From an uncultured Bacteroidota bacterium (GTDB taxonomy: Bacteria; Bacteroidota; Bacteroidia; Chitinophagales; Chitinophagaceae): 42,190 nt of DNA. The DNA lies in assembly GCA_903824725.1 (NCBI GenBank), contig CAIJXU010000009.1, positions 1-42,190 on the forward strand, in the 5' to 3' direction. Positions 36,767 through 42,190 of this stretch are shown here, one piece after another (position 1 is the stretch's first letter; the number at the start of each line of letters is the position of its first letter). The position numbers and the translations under genes are program-made. Below the pieces are notes generated by a model. It was given only the letters and a program-made list of their open reading frames with translations, did no database searches and was not told the DNA's origin.

Positions 36767-37849
36767 ATGGTCGGGATTAATCAACTTTCTTTGGTTCAAT
36801 TTAGGAATTATATAAAAAAGGAATTCCAATTTACAAATCGTATTGTTGGCATTGTTGGACCTAATGGTATTGGCAAAACCAATGTATTAGACGCCCTCTA
36901 TTATTTATCTTTTACTAAAAGCTATTTTAGTCGCCCTGACGCTCAAAATGTGCATCACGCCTATCAGGGTTTAAGAATAGACGGGAAATATACCATCCAT
37001 CAAAATGAAGTCAACATTACTTGTATTATTAGGGAAAATTTAAAGAAGGAATTTTATTTTGATGAAGAATTGTATGCTAAACATTCACAACATATTGGAA
37101 AGATACCTTGTGTTATGATTGCACCAGATGATGTACAAATTATTACAGGTGCAAGTGAAGAACGCAGAAAATTAATGGATAGTTTATTATGTCAAATTAA
37201 CCCCACTTATTTAAAATATTTAATTCAGTACAATAAAGTATTATTACAACGCAATAGTTTATTAAAGCAAGCCGCTGAAACAGGCCAATTAGACGTTCTA
37301 CTTTTAGAAACTTTAAACGAGCAGCTAATAGAAAATGGAAAACCCATTCACTCCTATCGTGCTGAGTTGATGGAAGAATGGCTACCTAAGGTATTACACT
37401 TATACCAACACTTGGCTGGACAAGAGGATAAAATTAATATCCAATATCAATCTCTTTTAACTGATCAAGATTTTGATTTGCTTTTAAAGCAATCCTTAGC
37501 TAAAGATAAAATATTAAACCGAACTAATGTGGGCATTCACAAAGATGATTTGGTCATAACTATTCAAGGGCAGCCCTTTAAACAAGAAGCATCACAAGGA
37601 CAAAGAAAAAGTTTATTATTTGCAATAAGGTTAGCCGAATGGGAGATTCTAAAAAAGTACAAAGGCTTCGCCCCTATTTTATTAATGGATGATATTTTTG
37701 AAAAATTAGATGAACAAAGAATGTTGCAGTTATTAGATTGGGTGAGTAAGTCTTCTGACGGGCAGGTTTTTATTACCGATACGCATAAAGATAGATTGAC
37801 CCTGTTATTAGGGAAGCATTTGAATAGTTATCAATTAATTGAAATTTAA
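36767..37849 (+). CDS. recF: DNA replication and repair protein RecF
   Basis: A 360-residue RecF, an SMC-like ATPase that helps load RecA at single-strand gaps. Walker A is GPNGIGKTN near residue 33, the signature region is SQGQRKSLLFAIRLAE, and Walker B is LLMDDIFEKLD. ATG at 36767 is used because RecF proteins start a few residues before LSLVQFRNY. A TTG at 36752 is in frame but lies in the probable promoter. The dnaA/dnaN genes usually beside recF are absent. Instead a DUF721 gene follows after 22 bases. Confidence 0.94.
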   Translation: MVGINQLSLVQFRNYIKKEFQFTNRIVGIVGPNGIGKTNVLDALYYLSFTKSYFSRPDAQNVHHAYQGLRIDGKYTIHQNEVNITCIIRENLKKEFYFDEELYAKHSQHIGKIPCVMIAPDDVQIITGASEERRKLMDSLLCQINPTYLKYLIQYNKVLLQRNSLLKQAAETGQLDVLLLETLNEQLIENGKPIHSYRAELMEEWLPKVLHLYQHLAGQEDKINIQYQSLLTDQDFDLLLKQSLAKDKILNRTNVGIHKDDLVITIQGQPFKQEASQGQRKSLLFAIRLAEWEILKKYKGFAPILLMDDIFEKLDEQRMLQLLDWVSKSSDGQVFITDTHKDRLTLLLGKHLNSYQLIEI

Positions 37850-37871
37850 TTTCGTATCTTGTTAAACAATT

Positions 37872-38153
37872 ATGGCCACTTTTAAAATAGGCGATGCTTT
37901 AAAGCAATTCGTACAAAATAGTAAATTAAAAAATGGAATTAGGGCTGCTCAAATTGAGGAAGTTTGGTCTGAAATTATGGGAGTAACCGTCGCTAAATAC
38001 ACCGATAAAATTTACATTTTTAATCAGAAACTTTTTATCGAAACAAGTGTGGGGCCTTTGAAAAATGAATTAGGATTTCAAAAAGTTCAAATCATTCAAA
38101 GAGTGAATGAGAAAATGGGTGAAAATGTAATTTCAGAAGTTATCATTAAATAG
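37872..38153 (+). CDS. DUF721 (DciA-like) protein
   Basis: A 93-residue DUF721 protein. The domain spans the whole length: the first helix with IEEVWSEIMGVTVAKYTDKI, then the strand NQKLFIETSVGPLKNELGF, then IIQRVNEKMG. DUF721 is the domain of DciA, the ancestral loader or partner of the replicative helicase DnaB in bacteria without DnaC/DnaI. The short form here contains just the core. Position directly after recF supports a replication or repair role. The function in this species is inferred. Confidence 0.82.
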   Translation: MATFKIGDALKQFVQNSKLKNGIRAAQIEEVWSEIMGVTVAKYTDKIYIFNQKLFIETSVGPLKNELGFQKVQIIQRVNEKMGENVISEVIIK

Positions 38154-38155
38154 TG

Positions 38156-38560
38156 CTACTTTTTAGTAGCCGTCTCCTCATTCATTACTTCGCGCATTAA
38201 ATCATTCATAGTCAATACACCCATAAAAACCAAGTCGTCAAAAACAGGTAAATATCTTGTTTTGTATACATTCATTAAAACCATACAGCGTTTTAAATCT
38301 TCTTCATAACTTACAACAGGCAGATCATGGGTCATAATATCCTTCACAATGGCTAAATCTGACTTACGACCTTCTAGTTTAATTTTTTGAGCATAATCTC
38401 GCTCTGACATAATGCCTAGGAATTGCTCATCTTGCTTCACGACAACATAACTTAAGTTCTCCGTTTTCATGATCGTTAAAGCATCTAATACTTTGGTGAG
38501 CGGATCTACCACATTAAAATGGGGCCCTTTCTTTTGTAGAATTTCTTTAATCTTAGACAT
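38156..38560 (-). CDS. Two-CBS-domain protein
   Basis: A 134-residue protein consisting of two CBS domains in tandem (about 13-65 and 78-128), the first with TKVLDALTIMKTENLSYVVV and SERDYAQKI, the second with DIMTHDLPVVSYEEDL and YLPVFDDLVFMGVLTM. Such stand-alone modules bind adenosyl ligands (AMP, ATP, SAM) and act as sensors or regulators. The target is unknown. A GCTACT-TTTT-AGTAGC hairpin at 38155-38170 overlaps its 3' end beside the convergent DUF721 gene. Confidence 0.88.
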   Translation of the reverse strand: MSKIKEILQKKGPHFNVVDPLTKVLDALTIMKTENLSYVVVKQDEQFLGIMSERDYAQKIKLEGRKSDLAIVKDIMTHDLPVVSYEEDLKRCMVLMNVYKTRYLPVFDDLVFMGVLTMNDLMREVMNEETATKK

Positions 38561-38621
38561 AACTTAAAATTTAATAAGTGACTTCTTACAAGTTACCATT
38601 AAAATCAATGCCTTAAATCAA

Positions 38622-39692
38622 TTATTTTTCAATGTAATCTAGATAGCTGATTTTCTGCATGATAGTAGCACCATTCATGACAAAAACCGTAGGCCATACT
38701 CTTGCTGCAGTTTTAATCATCGTAATATCTCCAATAAGTATCTTTTGTTGTGATAAAGTTTGTACCGCTCCTGTTTTATCTGCAGTAAGGATATAAATAA
38801 ATTTATACTTCTCTTTTAATTTTGCTAGCAGTGTGCTCCATGGAATGGAATTATCAATTTGTCCAGCAAAAACCAATACATAAGGGATTTCGGAATTGAA
38901 TAGTTCTTGGGTTGTATCTGATCCAGAAAGTGTACTTAAAGAAAAATCTGAAATGGCCGCTTTTAAACCATTGCCTTTACTGACCATTACTTCCTTTCGG
39001 TCCTTATAAATATAGGTTGAATCAAAATTTTCTGGAAAATGATTGGCATCAAAAAAATATTTTTTTCCTCCTTTTTCAAATTCCATCATAATGGTTACAC
39101 TATCACTTACAGCGCCCAATGGTAGTTTCATTTTTTCACGAATATCATTACCTTGTTTGTAGGGTAAGCAATCAATGAATGGCAAATGATCAAGAACATG
39201 TTTTTGTCCATACCCTACTCCAATGGTAGATAAAACCAAAATAATCACACCCCAAGCTGGATGTATATTTGATTTAATTATTTTCTGAGTGAAAAGTAAT
39301 ATCACAATACATATGAGCAGAATAATATCTTTTATGAAGGAAGTTTTTGGCGTAAGTGGAATACAATCTCCAAAACAACCACAAGTTTTTATCTTACCAG
39401 AAAACAGAGCATAGCCTGTTAAAAAAGTAAAGAAAAGAATCAAGCTTAATAATAACCACAAAGTGGCTTTGTAGGGAAATTGAATCAATAATGCAATACC
39501 AGCAACAATTTCAAGGGTATTCATGATTAAGGATAAGGCTAAGGTATAATCACTTAAAAAAGACATGCCCCAAACATCAAAAAATTCCTGCATCTTGTAG
39601 CTAAGTCCTAATGGATCATTAGCTTTTATTAATCCTGAAAAAATAAATAGAATACCTACACTATATCGAATTATTTTTATAAAAGTTTGCAT
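38622..39692 (-). CDS. DoxX/MauE-like membrane protein with thioredoxin-like C-terminus (BT_3928-like)
   Basis: A 356-residue protein. The first 180 residues have four to five membrane helices of the DoxX/MauE type (FIKIIRYSVGILFIFSGLIK at the N-terminus), with the cysteine cluster TCGCFGDC between helices. The C-terminal part, about residues 265-356 (YVLVFAGQIDNSIPWSTLL, VWPTVFVMNGA), looks like a thioredoxin fold without CxxC. The order of this gene, DUF1599 and divergent folP is common in Bacteroides and relatives. Redox or envelope function is plausible but not proven. It starts 9 bases after DUF1599. Confidence 0.8.
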   Translation of the reverse strand: MQTFIKIIRYSVGILFIFSGLIKANDPLGLSYKMQEFFDVWGMSFLSDYTLALSLIMNTLEIVAGIALLIQFPYKATLWLLLSLILFFTFLTGYALFSGKIKTCGCFGDCIPLTPKTSFIKDIILLICIVILLFTQKIIKSNIHPAWGVIILVLSTIGVGYGQKHVLDHLPFIDCLPYKQGNDIREKMKLPLGAVSDSVTIMMEFEKGGKKYFFDANHFPENFDSTYIYKDRKEVMVSKGNGLKAAISDFSLSTLSGSDTTQELFNSEIPYVLVFAGQIDNSIPWSTLLAKLKEKYKFIYILTADKTGAVQTLSQQKILIGDITMIKTAARVWPTVFVMNGATIMQKISYLDYIEK

Positions 39693-39701
39693 AGGAATAT
39701 T

Positions 39702-40247
39702 TTAATGTTTCCCTTCTCCAATTTGGATTAGTGCAAAAACGGAATAATTTAATATATCTACAAAATTGGCATCAATACCTTCGCTGATCAAAGTTTTTCC
39801 ATCATTGGTCAAAATTTGTCTAATTCGCATTAATTTCATCAAAATTAAATCGGCATAACTTTCCTGACTCATATCTCTCCAAGCTTCTCCATAATCATGA
39901 TTTTTATCCAACATGGTTGATTTTGCAAAATTGACATATTCTTGATACATAGATTTTACTTCTTCAACAGGCAATTCATCCACTTTTGGATCACCTAATT
40001 TTAATTGAATCAATCCGATGACCGAATAATTAATAATGCCCTTAAATTCAGAAGCAATGTCATCACCAATTTTTTGATTGCCAATATCTTGGATGGTTCT
40101 GATGCGAAGTGCTTTTATAAATATTTGATCTACCACTGATATAATTCTTAAAACACGCCAAGCAGTTCCATAATCTTTGGTTTTTTTGAAAAATATATCA
40201 CTGCATGATGCAATGGCTTGATCAAATTGGGTAGAAGTTTGACTCAT
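39702..40247 (-). CDS. DUF1599 family protein, internally duplicated
   Basis: A 181-residue protein of the DUF1599 family (also discussed as a nucleotide-modification-associated domain). Two copies of the same helical unit are visible. The first, about residues 19-84, has TKDYGTAWRVL, KALRIRTI and IINYSVIGLIQL. The second, about 112-177, has NHDYGEAWRDM, KLMRIRQI and ILNYSVFALIQI. The all-helical pattern resembles MazG-type nucleotide pyrophosphohydrolases, but the metal-binding residues cannot be confirmed by eye. It is upstream of and probably coupled to the DoxX-like gene, and divergent from folP. Confidence 0.85.
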   Translation of the reverse strand: MSQTSTQFDQAIASCSDIFFKKTKDYGTAWRVLRIISVVDQIFIKALRIRTIQDIGNQKIGDDIASEFKGIINYSVIGLIQLKLGDPKVDELPVEEVKSMYQEYVNFAKSTMLDKNHDYGEAWRDMSQESYADLILMKLMRIRQILTNDGKTLISEGIDANFVDILNYSVFALIQIGEGKH

Positions 40248-40277
40248 GAAAAATGACCTAATTACGATGTTAGTTAA

Positions 40278-40285
40278 TATCTTTG
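40278..40285 (+). promoter_or_regulatory. -7 box of folP
   Basis: TATCTTTG, a perfect TAnnTTTG match, lies 41 bases before the folP ATG. No convincing -33 is at the expected distance. Confidence 0.45.
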
Positions 40286-40326
40286 AACACTTGCAAGATA
40301 ATCAATAACCACTTTATAATAAAACT

Positions 40327-41151
40327 ATGTTCATAAATGTCGCTCAAAATGTAGTTTGGGAAATATCCTCCCCACAAATCATGGGGATTATCAATATCAC
40401 CCAGGACTCTTTTTATGAAAAAAGTAGACAAAATAACATAGATGGTTTTTTATTAAAAGCGGCACAAATGATACAGGAAGGTGCTGATATTATTGATATG
40501 GGGGCTCAAAGTACGCGACCAGGTGCTGAAATGATTGATATCGATACGGAAATTAGCCATCTACTCCCCTATATTACAGCCTTCAAAAATGCATATCCAA
40601 ACCAACTAATTTCTGTAGATACTTTTAACCCTATAGTGGCCGAGGAAGTACTTAAGGCGGGGGCACATATCATTAATGATATTAGTGGAGCTAGTTTTGA
40701 TGAATCCATCTTAAGCGTTGTTTCCAAATACAATGCTGGTTATATAGGCATGCATATCAATGGTACTTTTTCCACCATGCATGATGTCCCTCAAAGAAAG
40801 GATATAATCGATTCCATTATTGAATATTTCCAACATAAAAAGGAATTATTAGCCCGTGTGGGAATTACAAATTGGGTCATGGATCCTGGATTTGGTTTTG
40901 GAAAAACGGTGCAAGAAAATTTTGATATAGTGAAAAGACTTAAGGAATTAAAAGTAGTAGAACTTCCAATCTTGTTAGGTGTATCTAGAAAGTCAAGTAT
41001 TTATAAATCCTTAGGCATCACAGCTGACGAAGCCTTAAATGGGACAACTGTTTTGAATACTTTAGGATTATTGAATGGTGCTTCTATTTTACGAGTACAT
41101 GATGTGAAAGAAGCCAAAGAAATTATTCGTTTACTTTCCTACATACAATAA
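40327..41151 (+). CDS. folP: Dihydropteroate synthase
   Basis: A 274-residue DHPS, which joins hydroxymethyl-dihydropterin pyrophosphate to p-aminobenzoate and is the target of sulfonamides. Conserved blocks are IMGIINITQDSFY, MGAQSTRPGAE, ISVDTFNPIVAEEVL, HIINDISGA, WVMDPGFGFGKT, LGVSRKSSI and LRVHDVKEAK. In the first block the usual N-x-T-P-D-S-F has Gln instead of Pro. All other ligand-binding residues look intact. The gene has its own -7 box and a terminator and stands divergent from DUF1599. Confidence 0.95.
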   Translation: MFINVAQNVVWEISSPQIMGIINITQDSFYEKSRQNNIDGFLLKAAQMIQEGADIIDMGAQSTRPGAEMIDIDTEISHLLPYITAFKNAYPNQLISVDTFNPIVAEEVLKAGAHIINDISGASFDESILSVVSKYNAGYIGMHINGTFSTMHDVPQRKDIIDSIIEYFQHKKELLARVGITNWVMDPGFGFGKTVQENFDIVKRLKELKVVELPILLGVSRKSSIYKSLGITADEALNGTTVLNTLGLLNGASILRVHDVKEAKEIIRLLSYIQ

Positions 41152-41184
41152 AAAAACTCCCTCCCAAAGGGAAGAAGTTTTTTT
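41151..41184. terminator. Bidirectional terminator between folP and FKBP genes
   Basis: AAAAAACT and AGTTTTTT outer arms enclose an imperfect TCCC-AAA-GGGA stem, with an A-tract on one side and a T-tract on the other. The first base overlaps the last base of the folP stop. Confidence 0.75.
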
Positions 41185-41214
41185 ATATTTTCAACTTATT
41201 TAAAGTTGTTTCAT

Positions 41215-42129
41215 TTATTTTTTTGCAGGAGCTGGTGGCGGTGGCGGCGGAGGTATAGATGACTTCGCAGTTACATCAGCAATAACAATATCAAAAGCTA
41301 GATTCTCATAAGCTTTGATTTGACCATTTGGTTGAGGGCCATAAGCCAACATTGCTGGAACATAAATGCTACCCTTTCCACCTTTTCCAAAATATTGTAA
41401 ACCAATTTCCCATCCTTGAATAACTGAATGGGTACCCATTTTTACATCATATGGTTTAGCAGTAGAATCATTAGGTTTAATATTGGTATCAAAAGTTTCT
41501 CCTTTGAAATTATATCCTTTGTAATAAACACTAGCTACTTTATTTGTATCAATTTTGCTAAGTGCACTTCCTGGATCTTTTACTACAACAAATACACCTT
41601 CTGGTGATTGAATGGCAGTAATTTTATTTTTATCTAAGTAGGCTTTAATTGCATTTACTTCTCTATTTTTTTCTGCAGCAGTTTCTTTTTTATAGTCTTC
41701 GTCTACTTTAGCTACATCTGTAAATACATCTAAAACTTCAGCCTTGCCTAAAATCACATCTTTGGCTTTAAAAATTTCATTAATTTGAACAGCACCCATT
41801 TTAACTAATGTATCAATGCTTAATGTAAATTCAATTTTATCTCCTTTTTTACATTTAGTGATAATTTCAGTAAAAGTATATTTACCCAATCTTGTAGTAT
41901 CAATAGGGAAATAAACAGGAATCACACCATAAGTTGAACTTAAAACAGTGTCTTTCGTTTTTAATTTGTATTCGATATTTAGTTTTACAAATTGACCTTG
42001 TAATAACGGCTTTGCATTTCCACTACCATGTGTAATTTTGTAAAGCATTCCAGAAGGGGCTTTTTCATATTGATTACAACTTGCAAACAATACAATAGCA
42101 GCTACTAACTTTAAAGTTGATTTTATCAT
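41215..42129 (-). CDS. FKBP-type peptidyl-prolyl isomerase lipoprotein
   Basis: A 304-residue lipoprotein (signal MIKSTLKLVAAIVLFASC with the acylated Cys at 18). The C-terminal part (about 200-290) is an FKBP domain: VYYKGYNFKGETFDTN, VIQGWEIGLQYFGKGGKGSI, VPAMLAYGP and NLAFDIVIADV. The middle region (about 30-190) resembles a second, degenerate FKBP unit with FVKLNIEYKL and KCKKGDKIEFTL. The tail is proline-rich (seven consecutive Pro followed by APAKK). It is expected to be a periplasmic or outer-membrane foldase. The 61 bases upstream to the window edge show no clear promoter. Confidence 0.92.
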   Translation of the reverse strand: MIKSTLKLVAAIVLFASCNQYEKAPSGMLYKITHGSGNAKPLLQGQFVKLNIEYKLKTKDTVLSSTYGVIPVYFPIDTTRLGKYTFTEIITKCKKGDKIEFTLSIDTLVKMGAVQINEIFKAKDVILGKAEVLDVFTDVAKVDEDYKKETAAEKNREVNAIKAYLDKNKITAIQSPEGVFVVVKDPGSALSKIDTNKVASVYYKGYNFKGETFDTNIKPNDSTAKPYDVKMGTHSVIQGWEIGLQYFGKGGKGSIYVPAMLAYGPQPNGQIKAYENLAFDIVIADVTAKSSIPPPPPPPAPAKK

Positions 42130-42190
42130 TTTTAATTTAATTGTGTTAATTGTGATTTATAGTTTTCTATTATGGTTTTAAAATCGTTTA

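Noticed and set aside
36689..36829. N-terminal extension of pyrR by 47 codons
   Set aside because: It would overlap the recF start on the other strand and has no similarity to PyrR. The ATG at 36688 matches family N-termini.
38155..38170. GCTACT-TTTT-AGTAGC hairpin as a terminator
   Set aside because: The stem is short, the T-run is in the loop and no T-tract follows the stem. It lies in the CBS gene's coding end.

Overview
This window is ordinary chromosomal DNA from a member of the Bacteroidota, most likely a small-genome, AT-rich relative of the Chitinophagaceae. The evidence is an RpoD lacking region 1.1, Bacteroidota-restricted families (DUF3276/PUR-alpha, DUF3822, DUF1599 and a BT_3928-like DoxX protein), absence of clear Shine-Dalgarno sites, and promoters of the Bacteroidota type (TTTG, about 20 bp, TAnnTTTG). 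No insertion sequence, prophage, CRISPR array or other mobile DNA was found. The placement at family level is inference from gene content.

Layout. 1-860: a 75-residue LuxR-type HTH protein, a DUF1573 protein, a bidirectional terminator and tRNA-Ser(UGA). 890-3353: an ABC exporter half and a PUR-alpha-like protein. 3364-6589 (minus): a GNAT acetyltransferase, glucose-6-phosphate isomerase and threonine aldolase. 6688-9086: rpoD, then trxB-folB. 9109-10467 (minus): a MATE transporter. 10540-15539: a packed run of DUF3822, rsmD, 5-formyl-THF cyclo-ligase, lpxK and rnr, with several start/stop overlaps. 15585-19703: an inverted DnaA-box pair, gyrA and a TPR protein. 19775-20488: a MORN-repeat protein.

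20489-25257 is the most specialised part: a GH109-like Tat-exported oxidoreductase/glycosidase, an N-acetylhexosamine-kinase-like phosphotransferase, a Tat-exported glycosylasparaginase and CutC. Together they look like a small salvage locus for glycoprotein amino sugars. It is followed by serA (minus), a serine-hydrolase lipoprotein, a membrane pyrophosphatase with an unusual C-terminal tail, and a BlaI/M56 (BlaR1-like) regulatory pair with a candidate operator.

32243-42190 is housekeeping: WbqC-like, LEA-type lipoprotein, pyrE, Nudix, coaD, pyrB, pyrR, recF, a DUF721/DciA-like protein, a CBS protein, a DoxX-like membrane protein, DUF1599, folP and an FKBP lipoprotein. Pyrimidine synthesis (pyrE, pyrB, pyrR) and folate metabolism (folB, folP, 5-formyl-THF cyclo-ligase) are each represented by several genes spread over the window.

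The most striking cross-gene pattern is that several genes have a -7 promoter box only 4-7 bases before the start codon, and that the tRNA-Ser promoter would start transcription almost exactly at the mature tRNA 5' end. This points to frequent leaderless or near-leaderless transcripts. I found no clearly new multi-gene defence or biosynthetic system here.
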